A stretch of 37,804 nucleotides of DNA from an uncultured Devosia sp. (GTDB lineage: Bacteria; Pseudomonadota; Alphaproteobacteria; Rhizobiales; Devosiaceae). Position numbers and translations under genes: made by a program. The notes below the pieces were generated by a model that made no database searches, had not been told where the DNA came from, and was given only the letters and a program-made list of their open reading frames with translations. The stretch spans positions 1 through 37,804 of the forward strand of contig NZ_CAJXJS010000036.1 of the NCBI RefSeq assembly GCF_913055165.1, given 5' to 3'. The stretch's first letter is position 1. Each line of letters opens with the position of its first letter. Below are positions 24,716 through 33,259 of the stretch, one piece after another.

Positions 24716-24862
24716 ATGTTGCGTCGCGTCCTCACCCATATTCGCAATCAGCCGCTGATCACCCGCATCGAATATGTGCTGGTCGCCGCCATTGTGACTG
24801 TCGCGACAACCTTTGCGGTCTCCGCCGCGGGCTACAACATCACCGACTTCTTCCCAGGCTGA
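24716..24862 (+). CDS. Flp-pilin-like microprotein
   Basis: This 48-residue peptide has GGAAGAG about eight nt before its ATG. It has a short basic N-terminus (MLRRVLTHIRNQPLITR), then IEYVLVAAIVTVATTFAVSA as a single hydrophobic helix, and a tail GYNITDFFPG. The arrangement TRIEY before the helix resembles the TAIEY motif of Flp/Fap class IVb pilins, with Glu at position 5 after the usual cleavage point. The residue before the cleavage point is Leu, not the required Gly, so processing by the prepilin peptidase is doubtful. No tad/cpa pilus gene is near. Coding is supported by the ribosome site and protein-like sequence only; homology is inference. Confidence 0.6.
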   Translation: MLRRVLTHIRNQPLITRIEYVLVAAIVTVATTFAVSAAGYNITDFFPG

Positions 24863-24934
24863 CGACAGCCGCAGACTGGCCCGCGCACCGTAAAACCGGT
24901 GCCAGCGACAGCACGGGCACAAGCCGGCCAAGTT

Positions 24935-25153
24935 TCAAAAGTCGCTGGTGAGACCCTTGATCTCCCAATCGCCATAGCGCACCGGCTCCAAGCCGCCGCG
25001 GCCGCCCTTTTCCTTGGGGGCCATGGCCGTGGCTGCGTCGATCTCCTGCCGCCGGGCTTCGGCCTCCGCCAAGGCGCGCTGCGCTGCCGGGCTCAGCGGC
25101 CTGGGTTCGGCTGCGCCACCGGTTTCTGAACTATCCGCCTTTTCGTCCATCAT
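24935..25153 (-). CDS. DUF1674 / SdhAF4-type succinate dehydrogenase assembly factor
   Basis: This 72-residue protein has an acidic, disordered N-terminus and the strongly conserved C-terminal motif GRGGLEPVRYGDWEIKGLTSDF (50-71). That motif defines DUF1674, the bacterial relative of mitochondrial SDHAF4, which binds flavinylated SdhA before assembly into complex II. The start is one of two adjacent ATGs (25153 or 25150); the second has the better distance to AAAGG. It is encoded opposite to htpX and shares its upstream region (25154-25247). The block with htpX, rsmB and purH is typical for Rhizobiales. Confidence 0.92.
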   Translation of the reverse strand: MMDEKADSSETGGAAEPRPLSPAAQRALAEAEARRQEIDAATAMAPKEKGGRGGLEPVRYGDWEIKGLTSDF

Positions 25154-25182
25154 CGGCCTTTCATGACAAATCGGTCACCCTG

Positions 25183-25211
25183 CTTGCGCGGAACCGCCCG
25201 ACACACAACAT
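25183..25211 (+). promoter_or_regulatory. Candidate heat-shock (RpoH-type) promoter of htpX
   Basis: CTTGCG (25183-25188), 17 nt and CAACAT (25206-25211) loosely resemble the alphaproteobacterial RpoH pattern (CTTG, 17-18 nt, CC-TAT-type -10). It lies about 36 nt upstream of the htpX start. The match is partial; a standard promoter reading shifted by one base is equally possible. Confidence 0.28.
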
Positions 25212-25247
25212 AGTTGCTCAGCAAATCCAACCCAAGGGGTTCGAGAC

Positions 25248-26231
25248 ATGTTCAATACGCTGCGCACCTTTGCCCTGTTGGCGGCAATGACGGCGCTGTT
25301 CATGGTGGTCGGTTATTTCATCGGCGGCACCGCGGGCATGTTCATCGCCCTGGCCTTTGCCGCGGTGACGAACCTGTTCGCCTTCTGGAATTCGGACAAG
25401 CTGGTATTGCGCATGCAGAACGCCGTTCCGGTGGAACGCAGCCGCGCTCCCGAACTCTATGACATGGTCGATGTGCTCTCAAAACGGGCCGGCATCCCGA
25501 CCCCTGCTGTCTATGTGATCGAAACCGACCAGCCCAATGCCTTTGCCACTGGCCGCGACCCGAACAATGCGGCGGTCGCCGTGTCGTCCGGCCTGCTGCG
25601 CCAGCTCGACACGCGCGAAGTCGCCGGCGTGGTTGCCCATGAACTGGCCCATATCAAGAACCGCGACACGCTGACCATGACCATTACCGCGACCCTGGCT
25701 GGTGCCATATCGGCCCTGGCCCAGTTCGGCCTGTTCTTCGGTGGTGGCAATAATCGCGACAATCCGCTGGGCGGCATTGGCGCTATCCTGATGGTCTTCC
25801 TCGCTCCGCTCGCGGCCATGCTGGTACAGATGGCGGTCAGCCGCACGCGCGAATATGAAGCGGACAGGCACGGCGCCGAGATCTCCGGCGATCCGCTGGC
25901 CCTGGCATCGGCGCTGCACAAGATCGCCACCCTGGCCGGACGCCAGGTCAATGTCGCCGCCGAGCGCAATCCGGCCATGGCCCACATGTATATCGTCAAT
26001 CCGCTAAGCGGCGCGCGCATGGACAATCTCTTCTCCACCCATCCGGATACCGGCAACCGCATTGTTGCACTGCAAAGGCTTGCCGCCGAAGGTGTCGTGG
26101 ATCATAAGGACGCTAGGCCCCAGCCCCGCCCGCGTGCCGCTTCGCCGCGCCGCAATACCGGTGGAGGCTGGCGCGTGCCAACCGCCGGGCGCTCCGAGAG
26201 TGAGGGCAGATCCCGCGGACCCTGGGGATAG
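25248..26231 (+). CDS. htpX: Membrane zinc metalloprotease HtpX
   Basis: This 327-residue M48-family protease sits in the inner membrane with its active site facing the cytoplasm and helps FtsH in membrane-protein quality control. Two N-terminal helices (about 5-25 and 28-46) precede the zinc site HELAH (131-135); the third zinc ligand is the Glu in [16 protein letters not shown]. Two more helices lie between (about 142-165 and 175-195). The C-terminal tail of about 45 residues is low-complexity, rich in Arg, Pro and Gly. The ATG at 25248 is preceded by AAGGGG. rsmB begins 40 nt after the stop, so the two may be co-transcribed. Confidence 0.97.
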   Translation: MFNTLRTFALLAAMTALFMVVGYFIGGTAGMFIALAFAAVTNLFAFWNSDKLVLRMQNAVPVERSRAPELYDMVDVLSKRAGIPTPAVYVIETDQPNAFATGRDPNNAAVAVSSGLLRQLDTREVAGVVAHELAHIKNRDTLTMTITATLAGAISALAQFGLFFGGGNNRDNPLGGIGAILMVFLAPLAAMLVQMAVSRTREYEADRHGAEISGDPLALASALHKIATLAGRQVNVAAERNPAMAHMYIVNPLSGARMDNLFSTHPDTGNRIVALQRLAAEGVVDHKDARPQPRPRAASPRRNTGGGWRVPTAGRSESEGRSRGPWG

Positions 26232-26271
26232 CGCATCGCCACCCGGCGACTGCCGAAACTGAGTTGACGAA

Positions 26272-27573
26272 TTGGCGCAACGGACCGAACCGGCGGGGCT
26301 GAAGCTTCGCCTTGCTGCCGCCCAGCGGCTCAAAGCTGTACTGGCCGGTGAACATTTTTCACCCCTGGGCGCCGCCGATCTGGCCGATGGGCGGGATCGC
26401 GCCCTTGCCAACCGGCTGATCACCACGGCCCTGCGCCGGCATGGCCAGATCGATGCCATGCTGGCCGACCTGCTGGAGAAGGGGTTGCCGCCTCGCTCCG
26501 GCAGCTTCGAGTCTGTGCTACGCCTGTCGCTGGCGCAACTGGTCTTCCTGCCTGATCTGGGCGCCCATAGCGCCCTGTTCCTGGCCGTGGAAGCGCTCAA
26601 GCGGGACAACAAGGCGCGACACCTGACCGGCCTGATGAATGCCGTGCTGCGCCGCGCCCAGGCCAATTCGGCCCGCTACGGGCTGATGGACGACGCACTG
26701 CTGCTGCCGCAGCCCCTGGCGGAAGGCTGGAGCCAGGCTTATGGCGCCGAGGCCGTGGCCCAATTCGCTCATGCATTGGTGGAAGGGGCTCCGCTCGATC
26801 TCACACTACGAGATGAGGACCTCGAACTGATCGAGGCTCTGGGGGCCGAGCCACTGATGGCCGACAGCGTGCGGCTCGAAAGCCGTGACCGCCCGGTCGA
26901 AGCCCTGCCCGGCTATGACGAGGGCCGCTGGTGGGTACAGGATGCCGCCTCGGCCATTCCCGCGCGGCTGCTGGGACTCGAAGCCGGCCGCTCCGTGCTG
27001 GATCTTTGCGCCGCGCCGGGCGGCAAGACAGCGCAACTGGCCAAGGCCGGCTACAAGGTCACCGCACTCGACAGCGATGCCGGCCGGCTCGACCGGCTCC
27101 GCCAGAACATGGCGAGGCTGGGCTATGCGCCCAAGGTGATCGAGGCGGACGCCGCCAATTTTGACCCGGCCACGCCCTTTGACGGTGTGCTGCTCGACGC
27201 CCCCTGCTCGGCGACGGGCACGTTCCGCCGGCACCCGGAAGTACTTTGGAACCGTTCCGCGCGCGACATTGCCAGCCGCGTCAGCCTGCAGCAGGCGCTG
27301 CTGGCCAATGCGTTTCGTTGCCTGGCACCTGGCGGCGTACTAATCTACTGCGTATGTTCGCTCGAACAGGCCGAGGGCGAAGGCCAGGTGAACTGGGCGC
27401 TCGACGCCTTGCCTGGGCTCGAACTCTGGGCCATCACCAGCAGGGACATGGCCGGGCTGGAGCAAGCCGTGACCGAAAGAGGCCTTGTGCGCACCCATCC
27501 CGCCATGACCCCCGGCCACGGAAATGCGGGGATGGACGGGTTCTTCGTGGCGCGCTTCCGGCGAACACGCTAA
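26272..27573 (+). CDS. rsmB: 16S rRNA (cytosine(967)-C5)-methyltransferase RsmB-like protein
   Basis: This 433-residue protein has an N-terminal NusB-like RNA-binding domain (about 10-135) and a C-terminal NOL1/NOP2/Sun methyltransferase domain. It has the SAM motif LDLCAAPGGKTAQLA, the motif IV DAPCSATGTFRRHPEV and the motif VI CVCSLEQAEGEGQ; the two catalytic cysteines are in motifs IV and VI. It methylates C967 of 16S rRNA in the characterised enzyme; position in this organism is inferred. The start is TTG at 26272: an in-frame TGA lies four codons upstream and there is no ATG or GTG before the conserved region. It is followed by the heparinase-family gene after 112 nt. Confidence 0.93.
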   Translation: MAQRTEPAGLKLRLAAAQRLKAVLAGEHFSPLGAADLADGRDRALANRLITTALRRHGQIDAMLADLLEKGLPPRSGSFESVLRLSLAQLVFLPDLGAHSALFLAVEALKRDNKARHLTGLMNAVLRRAQANSARYGLMDDALLLPQPLAEGWSQAYGAEAVAQFAHALVEGAPLDLTLRDEDLELIEALGAEPLMADSVRLESRDRPVEALPGYDEGRWWVQDAASAIPARLLGLEAGRSVLDLCAAPGGKTAQLAKAGYKVTALDSDAGRLDRLRQNMARLGYAPKVIEADAANFDPATPFDGVLLDAPCSATGTFRRHPEVLWNRSARDIASRVSLQQALLANAFRCLAPGGVLIYCVCSLEQAEGEGQVNWALDALPGLELWAITSRDMAGLEQAVTERGLVRTHPAMTPGHGNAGMDGFFVARFRRTR

Positions 27574-27685
27574 GGGCTTTGGTAACAGGCACCCGGCACA
27601 ATCAGGCCGGCGAGGATTATCCACGAGTGGCAACGATACGGCAAAGGGCGATGGCCTTCGCTCCCGATTCGGGGAGAAGGCACCG

Positions 27686-29296
27686 ATGAGCGGGCGGCTG
27701 GTGACGGCCGGACGCCGAGTGGCGCTTGGCCTGGCCGATAGCGTGGTGACCATGCCGCTGCTGCGCTGGACCTGGCGTGGCCAGACCGATCACGCCTTTG
27801 CCGGTGACCTTCCCGAAATCCGCCCCGCCGACCGCGAAGCGGTGCGCGACATGATGTCGGGGCGCTATCTGCTTGCCTCCAAGCTCTTTGAAACCGGCGG
27901 CGCCTCCCCATTCTCGCTCGATGTCGACCATCCCGACTGGTGGAACAATCTGCACAGCTTCTCCTGGCTGCGGCATTTCCGCGATTGCCGCGACCCAGGC
28001 GAAAAACTCTTCGCCCGCACCCTGGTGCTCGACTGGATCGGGCGCGAAGGCCAGTTCGCGGCCGATAGCTGGACCCTCAACCTGACGGCACAGCGCGTAC
28101 TCAACTGGCTGCGGCACCTGACGCTGGTGCTCGACGGCGCCACGGCCGACCAGACCCGGACCATCCAGCGCAGCCTGGGCACGCAGGCGCAGAGCCTGCG
28201 CGTGCGCGGGCCGCTGGCTTCCGATCCCCTCGAGGCGCTGTTTGCCGCCATCGGCCTATTGGGGGCAGAACTGTGCAATCTGGGGGACGTGCCGGACATC
28301 GACACCCACGTGGCCCGCCTCGATAGCCTTCTGGGCCAGCAGCTCGATGGCGATGGCCTGCATTTGTCGCGCAATCCGCGCCAGCAATTGGCGCTGCTGG
28401 TGGAACTGGCCAGCTTGCGCCGCGCTATCGGCCGTCATGGCAGTCCGGCCATGGCCGAATTGACCAACCGTATCGACCGCATGCATGAAGCGCTCGATGC
28501 GCTGACACTTTCGAGCGGCGAACCGGTCTATTTCAATGGCTGCGGACAGGTGCCGCATGACGTGCTGGTTGCCGTGCAGGCCAATGGCCCCTCTGCCTCG
28601 CGCCGCTCGCGGCTGATCGGCGGCTACGGCATCGTCCGGGCCGGCCAGACCGTCATTATCGGCGATAGCGGCCAGTCCCCACCTCCGGGCTTCGACGGCG
28701 AGGCCCATGACAGCGCCCTGGCTTTCGAATTTGCCCATGGCAGCGAATTGGTGGTGGGCAGCTGCGGACCAGCCCCCTCCGACATGCCCGATAGCCGCGC
28801 GCTGTTCCGGCAGACTATCGCCCATTCCGCTCCCACAATCGACGCTGAAGGCCCCGAGCACCGGCCCGGTCGAACGGCCGCTCCAGCCATGAGCCTGGAT
28901 ACCGGCGAGCACATGCTGACCATGACCAGCACGGGCTATGCCGGACGTTTCGGGGTCGAGATCGAGCGGCGCCTTACCCTGCTCTCGGAAGGCACCACGC
29001 TTGTGGGTCAGGATCGGATTGTTCCCACCGGCACCCCCCAAGGCCTTCTGACCCTGCGATTTCACCTGGCGCCCGGCATCAAGGTCCGGCGCACCACCGG
29101 CGAGGGCATTGCCCGGCTGGTGCTGCCCAATGGCGTGGTCTGGAGCTTTCTCTGGGAGGGCGCTCAGTTCCGCGAAGAGGACAGCGTCCGCCAATCCGCC
29201 TATCTTGGCTTTCATCGCACCCGGCAGCTGGTGCTGGAAGCCAATGTGACCGAAACCACCGAAATCGCCTGGATCTTTACGCTCGAACAGCAATAG
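27686..29296 (+). CDS. Heparinase II/III family protein
   Basis: This 536-residue protein has an N-terminal alpha-helical toroid (with DHPDWWNNLHSFSWLRHF and WIGREGQFAADSWTLNLTAQRVLNWL) and a C-terminal beta-sandwich heparinase II/III domain (about 330-530, with IGDSGQSPPPGFDGEAHDSALAF). Characterised relatives are polysaccharide lyases of PL families such as heparinase II and alginate lyases. No signal peptide is visible, which is odd for a polysaccharide lyase. The ATG at 27686 has GAGAAGG six nt upstream; an upstream in-frame ATG at 27524 overlaps rsmB and was rejected. Position between rsmB and purH is conserved in Rhizobiales as I recall, suggesting a housekeeping envelope role. Substrate unknown. 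Confidence 0.9.
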   Translation: MSGRLVTAGRRVALGLADSVVTMPLLRWTWRGQTDHAFAGDLPEIRPADREAVRDMMSGRYLLASKLFETGGASPFSLDVDHPDWWNNLHSFSWLRHFRDCRDPGEKLFARTLVLDWIGREGQFAADSWTLNLTAQRVLNWLRHLTLVLDGATADQTRTIQRSLGTQAQSLRVRGPLASDPLEALFAAIGLLGAELCNLGDVPDIDTHVARLDSLLGQQLDGDGLHLSRNPRQQLALLVELASLRRAIGRHGSPAMAELTNRIDRMHEALDALTLSSGEPVYFNGCGQVPHDVLVAVQANGPSASRRSRLIGGYGIVRAGQTVIIGDSGQSPPPGFDGEAHDSALAFEFAHGSELVVGSCGPAPSDMPDSRALFRQTIAHSAPTIDAEGPEHRPGRTAAPAMSLDTGEHMLTMTSTGYAGRFGVEIERRLTLLSEGTTLVGQDRIVPTGTPQGLLTLRFHLAPGIKVRRTTGEGIARLVLPNGVVWSFLWEGAQFREEDSVRQSAYLGFHRTRQLVLEANVTETTEIAWIFTLEQQ

Positions 29297-29403
29297 GCGT
29301 GTCCTGGATTTGACGCAGCGCGCCAAAACCATTGGCCTTTGCCCCGTCTCGTGCTAGCGGACGCGCGAAAATCCTCCCTTTTCACCAGCGCGAGACAATT
29401 CTC

Positions 29404-30987
29404 ATGGGCAAGACGGTAAGTGTCGGTCGGGCACTGCTTTCGGTATTCGACAAATCCGGCATGGCCGAGTTCGCCAGGGGACTGTCCGAAGCAGGGGTCG
29501 AGCTGGTCTCGACCGGCGGCACCCATCGCCTGATCAGCGAGGCCGGCCTGCCGGTGCGCGACATTTCCGAGCTGACCGGCTTCCCCGAAATGATGGATGG
29601 CCGCGTCAAGACATTGCATCCCAAGGTGCATGGCGGCCTCCTTGCCGTAAGGGACAACCCCCAGCACCAGGCGTCGATGGACGAGCACGAAATCGGGCCC
29701 ATCGACCTCGTCGCCGTCAACCTCTACCCCTTTGAAAAGACCGTCGCTTCCGGCGCCTCTTACGACGAGATCATCGAGAACATCGATATTGGCGGGCCCG
29801 CCATGGTCCGCTCGGCCGCCAAGAACCACGCCCATGTCACTGTTGTTGTGGACCCGGTCGATTATCCGGCCATTCTCGAGGCCATCAAGTCGGGCGGCAT
29901 TCCCTTCGAGATGCGACAGCGCCTCGCCGCCAAGGCCTATGCCCGGACCGCGGCCTATGACAGCGCCATTTCGAGCTGGTTCGCCAAGGAAATCGACTTC
30001 GCCGATGTCAGCTATCGCAGCTTTGCCGGCAGCCTGAGCGAAGTCATGCGCTATGGCGAAAACCCGCATCAATGGGCCGCCTTCTACAAGACCGGCGAAA
30101 ACCGTCCGGGCGTGGCCACTGCTAATCAGGTGCAGGGCAAGACCCTTTCGTACAACAATATCAATGATACCGACGCTGCCTTCGAGCTCGTATCCGAATT
30201 CGACCCGGCCGAGACCGCGGCCGTCGCCATTATCAAGCACGCCAATCCCTGTGGCGTCGCGGTCGCCGGTGATCTCAAGACCGCCTATTTGAAGGCGCTG
30301 CGCACCGATCCGGTCTCGGCCTTTGGCGGCATCGTTGCCACCAATCGCGAGATCGACGCCGAGACGGCCACCGAGATCGTCAAGGTCTTCACCGAGGTGA
30401 TCGTCGCCCCCTCGGCGACCCCCGAAGCGCAGGAGATCATAGCCGCCAAGAAGAACCTGCGCCTGCTGTTGACCGGCGGCGTCGCCGACCCCAAGGCCGA
30501 GGGCCTGATGGTCAAGTCCGTTGCCGGCGGTCTGCTGGTTCAGGGTCGCGACAACCGCAATGTCGACGATTGCGACCTCAACGTTGTGACCAAGCGCCAG
30601 CCGACCGAACAGGAGCTGACCGACCTGAAACTGGCGGCCAAGGTGGCCAAGCACGTGAAATCCAACGCCATCATCTATGTCAAGGACGGCGCCACCGCCG
30701 GTATCGGTGCCGGGCAGATGTCCCGCGTGGATTCGGCGCGGGTTGCCCATCGCAAGTCCATCGACGCCGCCCAGGCGGCGGGGCTCGAGGGTGCACTGAC
30801 CGAAGGGTCCGTTGTGGCCTCGGATGCCTTCTTTCCCTTCGCCGATGGCCTGGAAGCCCTGGTGGCCGCCGGGGCCACGGCCGTCATCCAGCCGGGCGGC
30901 TCGATGCGCGACGACGAGGTCATCGCCGCCGCCGACGCCGCCGGCATCGCCATGGTCATGACCGGCATGCGACACTTCCGGCACTGA
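29404..30987 (+). CDS. purH: Bifunctional AICAR formyltransferase / IMP cyclohydrolase
   Basis: This 527-residue enzyme catalyses the last two steps of purine synthesis. The N-terminal IMP cyclohydrolase domain (about 1-200) has the [11 protein letters not shown] segment, LVSTGGTHR and [13 protein letters not shown]. The C-terminal transformylase domain carries YGENPHQ, the catalytic IIKHANPCG near residue 277, [13 protein letters not shown] sequence ([14 protein letters not shown]), and [10 protein letters not shown] near the end. The ATG at 29404 gives the family N-terminus; the longer frame from 29332 has no support. The ribosome site is weak. The next gene begins 60 nt downstream. The minus-strand frame opposite it is a shadow. 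Confidence 0.98.
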   Translation: MGKTVSVGRALLSVFDKSGMAEFARGLSEAGVELVSTGGTHRLISEAGLPVRDISELTGFPEMMDGRVKTLHPKVHGGLLAVRDNPQHQASMDEHEIGPIDLVAVNLYPFEKTVASGASYDEIIENIDIGGPAMVRSAAKNHAHVTVVVDPVDYPAILEAIKSGGIPFEMRQRLAAKAYARTAAYDSAISSWFAKEIDFADVSYRSFAGSLSEVMRYGENPHQWAAFYKTGENRPGVATANQVQGKTLSYNNINDTDAAFELVSEFDPAETAAVAIIKHANPCGVAVAGDLKTAYLKALRTDPVSAFGGIVATNREIDAETATEIVKVFTEVIVAPSATPEAQEIIAAKKNLRLLLTGGVADPKAEGLMVKSVAGGLLVQGRDNRNVDDCDLNVVTKRQPTEQELTDLKLAAKVAKHVKSNAIIYVKDGATAGIGAGQMSRVDSARVAHRKSIDAAQAAGLEGALTEGSVVASDAFFPFADGLEALVAAGATAVIQPGGSMRDDEVIAAADAAGIAMVMTGMRHFRH

Positions 30988-31047
30988 CAATAAGGCTTGC
31001 GCATATCGCCGGTTTTCCCTCAACTATGCGCCAGTCTTGGGGGCAGG

Positions 31048-32103
31048 ATGGCAAATTTCGGCTATGATATTGTGCTGGTCGCGATTGTATGCGGGCTGGG
31101 CATAGTCTCATTCAAGCTGGCCTATTGGCTGGGCGATCCGGTCTGGGTCAAACAATTCGCCAGCAGCCTGCCCGACTATCCCGCGCTGCGCCTCAGTTCT
31201 GGTGAGGTTGGCGAAATCGCCAATCTCGGCCTGATTGCCGCAATCCTGGTGCTTTTGCTGGTGCTGACGCCCGACGCGAATCTGTACGATTTCGCTTTGA
31301 GTCATTGGCCCTGGATCATTCCCGCCATCGTCGCAATTTTCGTGGCGATCTGGGCCTATACCAAGATCGCCGTCCGCAAGATCGAAAAGACGCGCTTCCG
31401 GCCAGGCATCAAGAAGACCGAGGCCCATATTCGCGCACTGGCGCGGGGCTACCGCTATTATGTCGGCTATGGTACGGCGGTTGGGCTGCTAATCCTCGCA
31501 ATCTTTGCCATGACCGTCACGCAGATCGTGATCGATTTTTCCCGCTTTCAGGTCGTGGAAGCGCGGGTGGCGGCGATGCTCCTTGATGTGGCGGGCATGA
31601 CCGAGGCGGACCCAGAGACGCTGCAGACCGCGTTTGAGGTGATTTACGGCACCCAGCAGGTTGCAGAAGGCTACATCCTGGACCAGGTCAATAGCCTGCT
31701 CATGCTGCTCTTATGCGTCATGCTCGCCTATTCGACCATCTATGGCACCAGCATCCGGCAGGTGTTTGCCGAAGAAGCGCTTCACGCCTTGCGCCTCGTC
31801 GTCATGGTTCTCGTGGCCGTCTGCATCGTTTATGGCTGCACCGTTTTCTTCACTTTGCATGTGAGTTTTGTCGATGGACTGCGCGACCAGCTGGACCTTT
31901 ATGTCAGCCGCATGAATGCCGGGCCCTGGCCCGTGACACAGCGTTTCCATGAATTGCTGACCGAACTCGCCGAGCAACGCGGGGTATTTGGATTTCTCCT
32001 GGCCCTGACAGCCGGCCGAGGTGGGCTGATACTGGTTGCGCCGGTTGCCGGATACTTCCTGCGCAGTCTATTGACCGAGCGCCCCAAGACCGCCACGCAA
32101 TGA
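31048..32103 (+). CDS. Polytopic membrane protein of unknown function
   Basis: I do not recognise this family. The 351-residue protein has hydrophobic segments at about 7-28, 58-75, 88-106, 142-162, 214-234 and 248-270, and possibly 324-343. Between 107 and 141 it has a basic loop (TKIAVRKIEKTRFRPGIKK), probably cytosolic by the positive-inside rule. An acidic loop at about 165-212 (MTEADPETLQTAFEVIYG) and another at 271-300 would face the periplasm. No enzymatic motif is seen. The ATG at 31048 has GGGGGCAGG upstream; the longer frame from 30997 was rejected. Its stop overlaps the start of the EEP gene by 4 nt (ATGA), so the two are translated together. Confidence 0.85.
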   Translation: MANFGYDIVLVAIVCGLGIVSFKLAYWLGDPVWVKQFASSLPDYPALRLSSGEVGEIANLGLIAAILVLLLVLTPDANLYDFALSHWPWIIPAIVAIFVAIWAYTKIAVRKIEKTRFRPGIKKTEAHIRALARGYRYYVGYGTAVGLLILAIFAMTVTQIVIDFSRFQVVEARVAAMLLDVAGMTEADPETLQTAFEVIYGTQQVAEGYILDQVNSLLMLLLCVMLAYSTIYGTSIRQVFAEEALHALRLVVMVLVAVCIVYGCTVFFTLHVSFVDGLRDQLDLYVSRMNAGPWPVTQRFHELLTELAEQRGVFGFLLALTAGRGGLILVAPVAGYFLRSLLTERPKTATQ

Positions 32104-33143
32104 TGATTTTCAAGACCAGAAAGCGCTTCTGGCTTTTCGCCTTAGGGGGCGTCGTCGCCTATCTTGCTGGAGTAGTACTGATCAACGCCAATCTTGTTCC
32201 GGCCTCCGAACAGCAAAGCCCGCCACCAATGGCATCCTTGCCATCCCAGGTCTCCCTGACCTTCACAGTGGCGACCTGGAATCTGGGTTATGCCGGCCTC
32301 GGCGCCGGCTCGAACTTCATCGCCGATGGCGGTTCAGCGCTTCTGCCGCCCTCCCGCCGGGCGGTGGACGAGAATTTGCAGGGCATTCTTGCCACCCTGC
32401 CCGATATCGATTCCGACATCATGCTGTTTCAGGAAGTGTCGAACGCCAGCCCGCTCAGCTATTGGGCGCCGGTGCGACAGGAGCTCTTGAACGCATTTGC
32501 GGATCGGCAAAGCTTTTATCGGCCTGATGCCGCTTCGCGGTTCATCCCATTTCCCCTCGCCATCGATCATGGCACGGTCAGCGTATCCAGGATAAACCCA
32601 GCCGGGATCGAGATCGTCCCGCTCCCCTCCGAACCGGGCGCCATGCTGGGATTTCTCAAGCGTCGCTATGCGCTCCACGTGATGCGGTTTCCGGTCGCCG
32701 ACAGGGCGAGCCAGCTCGTCATTGCCAATCTCCATCTTTCAGCTTTCGATGATGGCGGCCATACCCGGCAGGCGCAGATCGATGCCGTGCTGGCCTTTGC
32801 CCAGGCCGAGTTCGCCGAGGGCAATTATGTCGTTCTTGGCGGTGACTGGAACATGGTCCTGTCGGACCCTGGGATCGCCCACCAGACGGACGACAAATAT
32901 CTCTTCTGGATCCATCCCTTTCCGGAAGAAAAGTTGCCGGAGGGCTGGGCATTGGTCACGGACAGGTCCACGCCCACGGTGCGGACGCTGCATCAGCCCT
33001 ATGTTGCCGGCGACAATTATGTAACCTCGATCGATGGTTTCATCATTTCGCCGAACCTGACGACCCAGGCGGTGCACACGAAAGACCTGCAATTCCAGTT
33101 CTCCGACCACCAGCCTGTCAAAGCCACATTCACCATGCGCTAA
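32100..33143 (+). CDS. Membrane-anchored endonuclease/exonuclease/phosphatase (EEP) family protein
   Basis: This 347-residue protein has a basic N-terminus and one hydrophobic helix (about 9-30) as signal anchor, so the catalytic domain is probably periplasmic. The EEP-fold motifs are present in order: TVATWNLGYAGLG (55-67), DIMLFQEVSN with the metal-binding Glu, IANLHLSAFDDGG, VVLGGDWNMV with the catalytic Asp/Asn, SIDGFIIS and the final SDHQPVKATF with the Asp-His pair. The active site looks complete. The substrate could be nucleic acid, a phosphoinositide-like lipid or another phosphodiester; family members vary. It overlaps the membrane protein gene by 4 nt. Two adjacent ATGs (32100, 32103) can serve as start. 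Confidence 0.88.
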   Translation: MMIFKTRKRFWLFALGGVVAYLAGVVLINANLVPASEQQSPPPMASLPSQVSLTFTVATWNLGYAGLGAGSNFIADGGSALLPPSRRAVDENLQGILATLPDIDSDIMLFQEVSNASPLSYWAPVRQELLNAFADRQSFYRPDAASRFIPFPLAIDHGTVSVSRINPAGIEIVPLPSEPGAMLGFLKRRYALHVMRFPVADRASQLVIANLHLSAFDDGGHTRQAQIDAVLAFAQAEFAEGNYVVLGGDWNMVLSDPGIAHQTDDKYLFWIHPFPEEKLPEGWALVTDRSTPTVRTLHQPYVAGDNYVTSIDGFIISPNLTTQAVHTKDLQFQFSDHQPVKATFTMR

Positions 33144-33220
33144 GCGCAGTGCCGGTCTGTCGAACAAAGACAGCGCCCGGCAGGTAAGAGCTTCTTGAGA
33201 TCGTTGTGAGATAACACATT

Positions 33221-33252
33221 CCGCCGCATCGCCTTGGATGCGGTGGAAGAGG
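33221..33252 (+). promoter_or_regulatory. Hairpin abutting the flippase ribosome site
   Basis: Arms 33221-33230 and 33237-33246 form a 10-bp stem (one G-U) with a 6-nt loop. The Shine-Dalgarno GGAAGAGG (33245-33252) begins within the last two bases of the right arm. This could tune translation of the flippase. The site also favours ATG 33260 (7-nt spacing) over ATG 33254 (1-nt spacing) as start. Confidence 0.4.
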
Positions 33253-33259
33253 CATGCCG

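Noticed and set aside
29212..31023. 603-codon minus-strand open frame opposite purH
   Set aside because: Antisense shadow of purH, with no recognisable domain and no ribosome site.
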